Below, piece by piece: positions 54,716 to 64,000 of a DNA stretch of 64,000 nucleotides. This DNA comes from Plectosphaerella cucumerina. Lineage: Eukaryota > Ascomycota > Sordariomycetes > Glomerellales > Plectosphaerellaceae. Positions within the stretch are counted from its first letter, which is position 1. Every line of letters begins with the position of its first letter. Below the pieces are notes generated by a model, which searched no databases, had not been told where the DNA came from, and saw only the letters and a list, made by a program, of their open reading frames with translations. The translations under genes were made by a program, and so were the position numbers. The stretch lies in NCBI GenBank assembly GCA_020746995.1, contig JAGPXD010000007.1:930001-994000 (forward strand). The letters are read 5' to 3'.

Positions 54716-57602
54716 ATCTACGCAAGGTCCAGGATGTCGTTTCCATGACTCGGCCTGACCGAAGGCGAGGAGGTAGATGGCGGGTGTTTCATTACGTCGT
54801 ACTCTCAATACATTCACAGTCGATCAACACATGCGGTGGAACGAGGAGGAGATAGTGAGGCATCACGAGAGCTGGTGCCCAAAAGCGCCTGAGACGCCGA
54901 TCAGGGATAGCGGCAGAAGCATCGTGCATGAGATAAGGCCACTGAGGAAAGCCCACCATGGGTAGCACATACCTCTACTAAGGGTACACCCTCAAAGTTA
55001 GCCCGGCGGCAGACCAGGGCGTGCCGTCCCGGGTACTCCCTTTGCTCCGTCGACGGGAAAAAGCCTTCAGCGGCATCGACGGACCAGCCTGGGTCTCGGT
55101 ATCCGCAGCGGGCTAACATCATGCGGGCATGGCATTTCTTGCATATACTGTGGTGGTGGTCAGGGTGTCCCGGGGAGCAGCCGGAGCCTCTCGACGGAGC
55201 ACGTGTTCGGAGCCAAGGGCCCACAACCCGGGGTTGACGGACGGGACGGCGCAGATGGATGCGATGCCCAGCTTTGATGGAATCTCTTGGTGGAAGGCAG
55301 ACCCATTGTGTCGGTAACGAAAAGAGTCTTGGGAGGACGCTGACCGGAGGATGACGCGGGCGAGGACGGGAGGTCGCGTGACGGGACCGGCGACGCGGGT
55401 GAGCGTGTGGGACAAGATTCGATGCCCAGGAGGCCCGTATGCCGGCTGTCCTGTGTAGAAGGTCAATGTAACGACACGACACAACATGCCCGTGTTTGCT
55501 CATAGACGCTCACCAAGGGCCCCTCTCGAATGGAGGCTCGTCCCTGCGATCGTCAGCGTCTTCTTCCCTTCCGCTGACCCGTATGGCAGCTGCAGGCGAG
55601 GCCTCGTTTGGAGAGTGTTTTCGACCAGATATTGATGAATATGCCTCAGTGAGAGAAGGGCCGTCACAAGCTCGCAATCTGGTGCTATGCGTGGTCTTGG
55701 CAGGGCGGACGATGTTCCCTTATGAATGCCAAGACGCGGGCTGATGCTGCTGGTGACACCGTGCGGCACCAAAGATAGAGTCCCCCCTTTGCCAGGGATG
55801 CGATGCTTCTTATGACGAGCTGTGGCATTCAGACACGCGCGAGACGGGAGCAGGAGGTGATCGGCGCGAGGGCATCTCGAAATAGCACGATTGGTCGGTG
55901 CCTGAAACGGCGTTTGCCCACGGGCGGCGACTTTATATGATGCGGGGGCGAGGAGGGGGAGGTTCGGGTTGCGACGCTGTGACTCGCGAAACAATGCTTG
56001 GGCATGATGTTTGCGACTCGAGGAGGCTGGTGAACGGGAGACTCAGACAACTTGAACCCAGTTGAGATGTTGATCTTCACTGCCGGATCGAGTCAGGCCC
56101 CGGCATTGCTGCGGGAATTGAGCTGTCGCCCCTAGAACAACCCTAACTCTAAAACTTCCCGGCGCCGGCGCAAACCCTGCCCCGTCGTCAGGCTGGCCAC
56201 TTAGCGTTGGAGGATGATTGATGTTTTTGTCACTGGGAGCCCGGACCATGGTGATCAGGCATCGAGAGACGACACGAAACGCCGAGTTTGAGGCGCGATG
56301 GACAGCAACAGAGCTGCCCGGATGCTCTGCTCACAAAGTCGCTCCGATACCTTCCTTCCACAAAGCATGGCATTGTCGATCGGCGATTGGCCGACGCCCA
56401 GTGAGGCGACTTGCTTCTGGAAGCAGGGGCAATTGGACCGAGGGGTGTGGGCGGGAAAAAACCAGCAAGGGATTTGGTCGACGAACCGATCTCACACGTG
56501 TGTGGATGCGCGGGGCTGATTGGTCGAGAGAGAACCCTGCGTGCGGGATCTGGACTGCGGGGCGTGACGGTGCATTAGCGCGAGATGCACGGGCTCTTTG
56601 GCTCAGCGGCGGGCAGGAGCGACCGACGGTGGAGGTGATGGACGAGGGGCGAACATTGGCCGTGGAGCTTTGCAAAAAAAGCTGGCATCTGGGCGTGGGC
56701 GTGCGCGGCCACCTCGGCTGTCGACGGTCATCCGTTCTGTTCTGCTCCCACTGCCTGCCGTCTGAAGGCCGGTTTGTCGTGATGCCTCCGGTCGTCACAT
56801 CTCAGTCGTCATGTACAACGCACAGGCGACCCTCTTGCATCATGGTCGGGTGCCCCGAGACCATCCTCGAGGACTAAGGCAGTGAACCGGACGATCCAAA
56901 GCAAAAGATGGGAAAGCTCGGGGTCGCGAACCTGGAAGGAGGTCGCACGACACATGTCCCGAATCAGACCAGCGTGCACAACCGTCGACCAGGGCCATCT
57001 CGCACCTTGCATGTCAGACCCTGGGCCCGTCCAACCGTAGCCAAGAGATCTTCTCTTTTCCCCGGCGCACCACCGACCACCCCCCTCCATCTATCCCCTA
57101 GCTGACCTGCCCTGCCCTGCCTGCCCTGCCTGCGCCCGCATACAGTTCAGTTCAGGAAAGAGCTCGCGTGACCATGCTCGACGACGTGTTCCCAGACTGC
57201 ACCCATCGTCCATACTCTCGAACCCCGTCGCGAGACGCGCCAGGCGGGTTGATCAATTAAGCTCGGTGGCGTGCGTCAATGCCAGAAGATCAGAGGAAAG
57301 GGGATTGGCGGGGATGCGGCCGTCAGAGGGGGGCCTGGGATAAGCTTAACGGAGACAGACGCGAGAGCAACCCTACCTTGACGAGACGAGCGGCCAACGG
57401 TATCGCTGCTCGAGCACCCCCATGTCCACCTGCGGTCAATCAGCGGCAGGCATTGTCAGAGCTTCACGGATACTCGGCTTCTCGAGGAGCGGAGCGGAGA
57501 GGGCGCGAGATGCGGATGGGGAGTGGAATTGTTCAGCGGATCCCAGCCAGCTCCTCTCCACGAGCTAAATGTTATTCGTAAATGCGAGAGCAGGCAACCG
57601 GA

Positions 57603-57608
57603 CACGTG
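57603..57608. promoter_or_regulatory. CACGTG (Pho4/NUC-1-type) motif
   Basis: Palindromic E-box 1.5 kb before the phosphate-transporter ATG. NUC-1/Pho4 regulators bind this sequence at phosphate genes, but the hexamer also occurs elsewhere in the window. Confidence 0.25.
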
Positions 57609-58035
57609 CTCGTCAGACACACGATGGATGGATTGGGCTCTGTCCGAGTCGTTCGTCGAGCTTGCTCAATCAATCTGCTGAGGAACATGACTTGCAGCTT
57701 CGCCCGCCCTGGAGATGATCAACGGCTTTCAGGATGGAACACCGCGGGAGGCCATCAGCAAACGGCTCTGTCGCGCATAAAGCAACTCTGTCATTATTTT
57801 TAACATCAGATCAGTCTTTCCGTCCGACTTCCTCCCGCCGCTCGAGTCGGGGCGGAAGACGTGGGGGTGGACATAGCAGCCAGCTCGGGGGCATGCAGCA
57901 TGCACCGACCGCCCCCGGGCCCTTGTACCATTGCCCACTGCCCAGGCCAAATAGGCGGTCGCTTCCGGCTGTCGCTTTTCTCTGACTCGGGGAACCCTGT
58001 GCTGGCCTTGCGACCAACGAGACGGCTCGCTGCGA

Positions 58036-58041
58036 CACGTG
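58036..58041. promoter_or_regulatory. CACGTG (Pho4/NUC-1-type) motif
   Basis: Second E-box, 1.07 kb before the phosphate-transporter ATG. Same caveat: the motif is frequent in this GC-rich DNA. Confidence 0.25.
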
Positions 58042-58892
58042 CGACAGACTTTTTGCCGTCGAGGCAGGAGAGCACAGCCCATCGTCTCGAATCTCGTCGA
58101 TCGGTGCGGTCCACTGCCAAGACGCGACGAAGGGGCGTCGGCCGTATTTGACATGACGGAGAGGGGGGAATGCTCGCTCGTGTATCCCGATGGTGCTGTT
58201 GTTAGAGTGAAAGTGAGGAGCGGGCGTCCTGACACGACAGACCGGCGCGACCATCACCGCCTCGTCGGGATGGTATCATGACATTGATTACTCGAGTTTA
58301 GGCCAGAGTCACCGCCCGCCCGCTGCTGAATGAGGAAGAAGACCAGACGACAGAAGGGACGGACAGAGCCCCGCACGTCACCGTCAGAAAAATGATGGAC
58401 GCCAATGGGCGCCGCCCCTGGCGCTGGTGCTGGTGCTTGCCGCCACTCTAGGCGCCCCGCAATGGGCAATTGCTCTCGTGCTCACAGTCTCTCCTTCCCG
58501 GGCTGCCTCTGCAAGTCTGCCCTCCTCTCGGCCTCTGCCGCCGCCGCCGCACCACCTCCACCTCCACCACCACCCACACACCGCGACCGTTCCTACGCTC
58601 ACCCCTGCACATCTTTGCCCATCTTCAGCACCTCCCGTCCCCCAAATCCACATCGGAGACCGAAGGACCTGGCTTCGTGCCTCTTGGCATCTTGGACCTG
58701 GGCCGTGGATCCCACCCACGAAAAAAGCCTGTCGGGGATCCGCCATGTACCATCGAGGGTCGAGGGCAAGAGGGGTCCCTCGCGCAGGACAACCTCCGAG
58801 AACCATCACACACCCTCTACCCGTCTGACACGCCCCCCCGCCACGCTCTCACCAGAGTAAGAGTTGCTGCTCCGCTACCCACCACCACCCGC

Positions 58893-58901
58893 GATATATA
58901 A
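58893..58901 (+). promoter_or_regulatory. TATA-like element of PHO89
   Basis: GATATATAA lies about 205 bp before the ATG and is followed by a pyrimidine-rich tract where transcription may start. Confidence 0.45.
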
Positions 58902-59105
58902 CTTTCTCGCCATCTCCCTCCTCTCCTCCCCTTCCTCTCGTCATCTTCAGTCCACCTCCTCCGAGCCTCTTTCACTCATCTCTTCTGGTCTCTCGTCGCC
59001 CGAGACCGGTTACCGACCATACGGCACTTGGCTTTTAAGCCTCCCTTCCACATCGAACACCAAGCACACCCTCTCCCTCTCCAAACCCCCACCCCAACCA
59101 CCACG

Positions 59106-60896
59106 ATGCCGACCCTCCACCAGTACGACTACCTCTTTGCCTTTGGTACCATTTTCGCGTTCCTCGACGCCTGGAACATTGGTGCCAACGATGTCGCCAA
59201 CTCGTGGGCCACCTCGGTGGCTTCCCGCTCGGTGAGTGACCTCTCCCCGCTTATGCCCCTTGACGCTTGAGCTGACAGCCCCCTCCCATAGGTCTCCTAC
59301 CTCCAGGCCATGGTCCTCGCCTCGTGCATGGAGTTCGCCGGTGCTATGGGCGTCGGCGCTCGCGTTGCCGACACCATCCGCACCAAGGTCGTCGACACCT
59401 CGCAGTTCGATGGTCAGCCCGGTATGCTGATGCTGGGCATGGTCTGCGCCGTCGTCGCGTCCTCGTGCTACCTCACTTTCGCCACCAAAGTCGGCTTCCC
59501 CGTCTCGACTACCCACTCCATCATGGGCGGTGTTATCGGTATGGGCGTTGCTGCCGTTGGCGCCGACAATGTCCTCTGGGTCGCCGAGGGCAAGGGAACC
59601 GCCAAGATCAGCTCCGGCGTCGTCCAGGTCTTTATGGCCTGGATTATCGCCCCCGTGCTTTCCGGCTTCTTCGGCGCCGTCATCTTCACCATCACAAAGT
59701 ATGGCGTGCTTCTCCGGACCAACCCTGTCATGAAGGGCCTCTTCATGGTCCCCATCTACTTCGGTATTAGCGGCGCCCTTATCGCCATGCTCCTCATCTG
59801 GAAGGGTGGCTCCTACGAGGTCAACCTCACCGACCAGCAGATCCCCGGTGTTATCGTCGCTGCCGGTGCTGCGTGGGGCCTGCTGATCGCTGTCTTCCTC
59901 TGCCCCTTCCTCTACCGCTACGTCGTCAAGGAGGACTGGCAGATCAGGTGGTACCACATCTTCCAGGGCCCCTTCCTCCTGCGTCGTGGTGAGGTCCCCG
60001 CCCTCGAGGGCGGCGCTCAGAGCCCCATCCGCAACTTCTACCAGGGCCGCCTCACCAAGGACCAGCTGGACGAGCGCCGTAACCGCGAGGGCGCCCTCGT
60101 CGACGACCCCGAGGCCCAGATTGGCACCCCCGGCGAGAAGAACGTTGACGCCGAGCCCGTTGTTGAGCCCCAGGGCCTGCCTGAGCACAAGAGCATCGTC
60201 GGCCCCAAGCCCGACGGCAAGTGGTACAAGAGCAACGTGCTCTGGTGGTACGCCAAGTACGCCGTCCTCCGTGGTGTTGACCAGGACGTCGTCAACAACC
60301 AGAATGAGAAGAACGTCGTCGGCGGTGACGTCGAGGAGATCCATACCCACGCCCGCCACTACGACAACAAGACCGAGTTCCTCTTCACCTTCCTCCAGAT
60401 CATGACCGCCTCCGCCGCCTCTTTCACCCACGGCGCCAACGACGTGTCCAACGCCATCGGCCCTTACGCCACCATCTTCCAGGTCTGGAAGGATGGCGCC
60501 ATCCCCGCCTCGGGCGCTGCCTCTGTACCTATCTGGATCCTCGCCTTTGGCGGTGTCGGTATCGTCATCGGTATCTGGACCTACGGTTACCGCATCATGG
60601 CCAACCTCGGCAACAGGCTGACCCTGCAGTCGCCTACACGTGGTTTCTCCATCGAGCTCGGCAGCGTCTGCACCATCATCCTCGCCACCCGCCTCAAGCT
60701 GCCCATCTCCACCACCCAGTGCCTCACCGGCGCCATCGTCGGCGTCGGCCTGTGCAACGGCAGCTGGAGGGCCATCAACTGGCGCATGGTTGCCTGGATC
60801 TACATGGGCTGGTTCATCACCCTGCCCTGCGCCGGCATCATCTCCGGCTCGCTCATGGGCATCATCATCAACGCCCCCCGCTGGGGCGTCAACTAA
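59106..60896 (+). CDS. PHO89: Na+/phosphate symporter (PHO89 / PHO-4)
   Basis: Two exons, 59106-59231 and 59292-60896; 576 aa, the usual length. It is a plasma-membrane high-affinity Na+-coupled phosphate importer of the PiT family. Both signature repeats are present: IGANDVANSWATSV at ~24-37 in the N-half and HGANDVSNAIGPYA in the C-half. Each is followed by the paired segment ending in GFPVSTTHSIMGG or KLPISTTQCLTGA. About six helices precede and four follow a hydrophilic loop (~235-425) carrying LLRRGEVPALEGG, LTKDQLDERRNREG and a Pro/Glu-rich part. The intron follows Ser42. Phosphate-starvation control is expected from the family. Very regular codon use suggests strong expression. Confidence 0.95.
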
Positions 60897-61303
60897 GGGG
60901 TGGTTGCCTGTCTGTCATTTTTGGTTTCGGGAAGCATTGGAATGGCGTTCAGGTGGGAATGTTTTGAGGATCTGGAGGCATCTTGGAAGGGACTCTGCCT
61001 GGGGCGAGCCATCGCATTTTGATAAGTGTTCACGATTCATATAGACATCTACGGATGTGGCCGGGTCAGGCCATGGACAATTGAATTCAATGGTACATGC
61101 ACAAAGTCCGACGCAAGGTTGTGTGACATGCTTGGCTGCAGCCTGCAGGATCCTGGCGGCTGCCGGTTGGTTACCCCTCTTCGGTCGATCCAATGCGAGT
61201 GAGGCCTTCAACACAGCCTCATGCTCCCTGCGACTTCATCTTCAATACCATGAGCAGTTTGACGGACTGACCAAGAGACAGAACAAAGACTCCAACAGAC
61301 CCC
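60897..61303. other. Intergenic, PHO89 3' flank and HET-gene promoter
   Basis: No gene or clear element recognised in these 407 bp. Confidence 0.5.
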
Positions 61304-63475
61304 ATGCCACCCGACGCAATGTTCGGCCCAGAGCCCGACCGCTCGTACACCGTGTTCTCCTATGACATGAGCAACAACCCAAGGTTCAAAACACTTCAGG
61401 ACAAGTTATGCCCCATGTGCCGCAAACTCGACCTCGAGAACGTCCTGGATCCAGCCTCCTTCGCCGAACTGCCCTTGTGGAACACCAAAGAAGCTGCTCC
61501 TTGGTACGAGTACATCCGCCCGATCTACAAGTTCACCCTCCCGGGCGTCAACGACTATGCACACCACTGCACCTTTTGTTTCTTCCTGCGCCAGCTGGGT
61601 CTCAGGATTGAGAAACTCCTCGTCCCAAAGAGCGGTCCTCGAGGCTCCCATGTCCCCGACGGCGACGGCTTCGTTCTCGCTGCCGTCCCCGCCAGGCTTG
61701 TCTACCCAGACGATGCTCCTCCCGACACCAGGCTCGAGGCCGATCGGTCCAGCGTCTTTCTCCTGGTCCTGCCGGGAAGCAACGTGCTGAAGCGGCTCGC
61801 ACACGAGAACAGGGACGCAGACTGGACCGCGAAGCAGGTTGTGGTCAACGCCGTCCACCATGCGAAGAACTCGGGCACACTTATCTCCCGCCAGGCCAGC
61901 AAGACCGCCGGCCCTTCAGTCGAGTATCGCGCCATCAACGTCGAAGCCCCGGACTATCCGCACATCAGATCTTGGATTGACACGTGCCTCAACTCCCACC
62001 AAGCCTGCAGGCAACGAACGGCCAGGGCCCCCGTCCCCCGGATGAGGGTCATCGACTGCGCATCACGGACCATCGTCAAGCATACACCCGGCCTGCCCTA
62101 CGCCGCTCTCAGCTACGTCTGGGGCTCCGGGCCACCAGATCCCTACGTCTACCCGAACCTCTCAGACCGCGTACCGGACGTCATCAACGACGCCATGACG
62201 GTCACCAAGAAGCTCGGCATCCCCTACCTCTGGGTCGACCGCTACTGCATCTGGCAAGACGACCCAACACAGTCGCACAAGATGGAGCAGATCAACGCCA
62301 TGGGCCAGATCTACGGCGACGCCATCATCACCATCATATCAACAGCTGGCGGAAATAGCTTCGGCATGCCCGGCGTCGGCGGCGGAAGGAGTCTCTACCA
62401 GCAAATCACCGGCCGGTCTCGGGACATCAAGCTCGTCGCCGACTACGGGTGGCAGGCGCAAGCTCTCGTGCTGTCGCGGTCAAAATGGCAGACGAGGGGT
62501 TGGACCTTTCAAGAATGGATCCTTTCGACACGGGTGCTCGTCTTCTCGCCGTATCGCGTGTCGTACGAGTGCGCCGGCATGCAATGCATCGAACAGCTCA
62601 ACTGCCCCATCGGCCTAAACAATGACAGGCCGCAGCGGCCGCAGCACGATAACCTGTATCGCCCCGAGGGCGCCGTGGTTTTCCTCTCATCGTTTGCCAG
62701 TCGCCAGCTGACGTACGATGCGGACGGTCTCAATGCCATGGCGGGTATACTGCAGACGTGGACGGCGGCTAACCCTGGCGCGGCGCACCTGATGGGCGTG
62801 CCTGTTATTCTGCCGCCGCCGGAGGAGCGTACGGCTGAGACGCTGTTTCGGGCGGTCTGGGAGGGGTTGGCGTGGCGGACGACGGAGAGTTGGGTGGTGA
62901 GGTCTACCCGACGGAGAGGGATGCCGACGTGGTCGCACGTTGGAGTCAAGGGGGCAAGATTTTTGACGGACATCCGAGCTGACACGGGGCATTTGCCGCG
63001 CCGAAAGGAGACCGCGGTACTGAAGTTGGAGGGGGGCATGAGTCTTGAGATGAAGGGCGGCGCTGTCCACACCTTGGAAGACTTTGTGCAAGCTGGGATG
63101 CACAAGACAGACGGGTGCAGGAGCATCGCTGCCCTCCACCTCACCGGCTGGTGCTTCACTCCTCGCTGCTTTGTTAAGAAGAACGAAAAGGACTACCTCC
63201 AGGTACCGGCGGGCTCGTCTGAGCATCTGCTGCGGTTCGTTCCAGATATCGCGGCGATCGAATTTGACAAGGCTCCTTGAGGGAAATTTGTGGCTATCTC
63301 TCCGTACTCGGCCGAGGAGAGCTACTGCGCGATCATGTGTGAGCGCAGCGACGAGGATGGACTGCTGAGAAGGGTTGGGAGACTTTCGCTGTATCACGAG
63401 ACACCCGGCGAGGAGGGGTTCGTCAATATCAAGGAGACGCTGGAGGCGCGATGGGACACGATTAGGCTGGTTTAG
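61304..63475 (+). pseudogene. HET-domain protein, interrupted by an in-frame TGA
   Basis: Intronless. The frame runs 658 codons from ATG 61304 to TGA 63278-63280, then stays open in the same frame for 64 more codons to TAG 63473-63475. N-terminal part (~30-110): Cys-rich (CPMCRKL, HHCTFCFFLRQLG). Linker: SWIDTCLNSHQAC. HET domain (~245-415): YAALSYVWGS, IPYLWVDRYCIWQDD, MGQIYGDAIITIISTAG, and TRGWTFQEWILSTRVLVFS. HET proteins act in non-self recognition and programmed cell death in fungi. The product ending at the first stop keeps the full HET domain, so it may still work; 'pseudogene' is my cautious label. The extension (GKFVAISPYSAEESYC...) looks like the genuine C-terminus. A nonsense allele or a sequencing error is likeliest. 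Confidence 0.75.
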
Positions 63476-63677
63476 AGTTGGGGGGTTGGCGAGAGGGGCT
63501 TGGAGATGCATCACAGGACTTACTGAGGAACCTGTTGTGTCGATTGACCTGCTACGTCGAAAGATTCTGTGCGTCTAAGCACAGTGGAGGTCTTTTGGGA
63601 ATGTCCTGACGGACCATCTTTGGTATCATTGTGTATCTGTAGAAGTACTAGGCGAAGGTTTGCACATCCTGCTCTCC

Positions 63678-64000
63678 TTACTTGGCCACCACCTCCTCCT
63701 GCTCGCCATCGCTGCTCTCCAGGGCATGGTCCTTGGGCTTCTCGGGCACCAACCAGACGGCGGCAAATGTGAAGGGGATGCAGAGGAAGAACATGACGGC
63801 GGCGACGATGAGGTTGACCAGAGGCGAGACCTTGACAGCGCCAACGGCAAAGGCGAGGCAGCTTCCGACGGACTCGAAGCTGCGGAGCAGACCGACGGCA
63901 AGGGCCAGGGTTTCAATGTCGTCGAAGAAGATGCCGATGAGCCAGTAGACGAACATGTAGTGCGACTCGTTCATGAAGCGGAACATGACCTGGACGGCGA
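63678..64000 (-). CDS. UNC93-like MFS transporter, C-terminal part (cut by window edge)
   Basis: Only the last ~107 codons are inside the window; the 5' part lies beyond 64000. The minus frame ends at TAA 63678. Visible are a helix preceded by MFRFMNESHYMFVYWLIGIFF, then LRSFESVGSCLAFAV, a last helix LIVAAVMFFLCIPFTFAAVWLVP, and a charged tail ending GEQEEVVAK. The YW..G.....G..RS.ES.G....F pattern matches the C-terminal half of fungal UNC93-like (DUF895) MFS proteins. Function and substrate are unknown. It is tail to tail with the HET gene. Confidence 0.6.
   Translation of the reverse strand, partial: AVQVMFRFMNESHYMFVYWLIGIFFDDIETLALAVGLLRSFESVGSCLAFAVGAVKVSPLVNLIVAAVMFFLCIPFTFAAVWLVPEKPKDHALESSDGEQEEVVAK

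Larger units (their letters stand above)
54716..59105. other. Gene-free stretch, 4.4 kb, before PHO89
   Basis: It is the longest gap in the window. It has only chance-like frames, including 54901-55503 (minus) and 56218-56877 (plus), with no domain or splice pattern I can defend. Four CACGTG hexamers occur (55200, 56495, 57603, 58036). C-rich simple sequence lies at ~58540-58590 and a pyrimidine-rich leader at 58900-59105. No RNA gene or transposon ends seen. Confidence 0.45.

Noticed and set aside
55119..55487. 122-codon minus frame (start MLCRVVTLTFYTGQPAYG) that reads somewhat like a protein
   Set aside because: No family match, no supporting neighbour exons and no promoter signal. It might be a small gene or a remnant, but it cannot be supported from sequence alone.
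56218..56877. 219-codon plus frame before PHO89
   Set aside because: No domain, and biased Arg/Gly/Trp composition.
54716..59105. CACGTG motifs as proof of phosphate control
   Set aside because: The same hexamer occurs at several unrelated places in the window (for example near 19966, 31121, 32797, 37540), so the motifs alone are weak evidence.
59010..60431. 473-codon frame on the minus strand opposite PHO89
   Set aside because: It is an antisense shadow of a strongly coding GC-biased gene. Its translation is low-complexity Val/Gly/Asp/Glu without any domain.
1..64000. CRISPR arrays, rRNA, complete transposons or LTRs
   Set aside because: None found by eye. Repeats are limited to short tandem or low-complexity tracts.

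Overview
The window is 64 kb of nuclear DNA from a filamentous ascomycete (Pezizomycotina). The evidence is GC-rich genes with short 45-85 bp GT-AG introns, Zn2Cys6 regulators, a HET-domain protein, a Pth11/rhodopsin-type membrane receptor, a secreted tyrosinase and small secreted proteins. The gene set fits a plant-associated Sordariomycete such as Colletotrichum or a relative. The genus is an inference, because no rRNA or marker gene was available for comparison.

Layout. 0.4-2.6 kb: Flc/TRP-like membrane protein. 4.2-6.6 kb: degenerate C2H2-type protein. 7.8-13.6 kb: an accessory-looking stretch with a cysteine-rich secreted protein, a rhodopsin-domain receptor-like protein and a secreted tyrosinase. 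14.2-22.1 kb: 5-oxoprolinase, alpha/beta hydrolase and an MFS carboxylate/amide-type permease, which look like a small catabolic group. 23.5-24.2 kb: a secreted pro-protein of the effector/mating-factor style. 24.6-29.1 kb: an ER thioredoxin-fold protein with a C-terminal HDEL and no CxxC, a secretory-pathway prolyl 4-hydroxylase, and a GT31 glycosyltransferase. 31.4-36 kb: RFC3, a GNAT acetyltransferase and a Pro-rich DUF3112-like membrane protein. 38.7-42.7 kb: a Zn2Cys6 regulator and a secreted lipase. 44.9-50.7 kb: an unrecognised basic/nuclear-type protein, ARPC3, TRM6 and a tRNA-Thr(AGT). 50.8-54.7 kb: a Zn2Cys6 regulator divergent from an NmrA-like protein. 59.1-60.9 kb: a PHO89/PHO-4 Na+/phosphate symporter. 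61.3-63.5 kb: a HET gene with an in-frame TGA. The right edge cuts an UNC93-like transporter.

Functional reading. The most interesting block is 24.6-29.1 kb. Animal collagen prolyl 4-hydroxylase is an alpha2beta2 complex whose beta subunit is PDI, and plant hydroxyproline O-galactosyltransferases belong to GT31. Here a PDI-fold ER protein shares a 383-bp divergent promoter with a secretory P4H, which converges on a GT31 gene. A fungal proline-hydroxylation/glycosylation module is therefore a reasonable but untested hypothesis. A second candidate module is the oxoprolinase-hydrolase-permease group, with GATA-type sites in the divergent hydrolase/permease promoter. RFC3 carries two perfect MluI cell-cycle boxes close upstream.

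Gene models were made by eye from splice signals and family consensus. Exon coordinates are given in each entry. Several long gene-free stretches (4.4 kb before PHO89; 2.3-2.8 kb elsewhere) hold nothing I could support.
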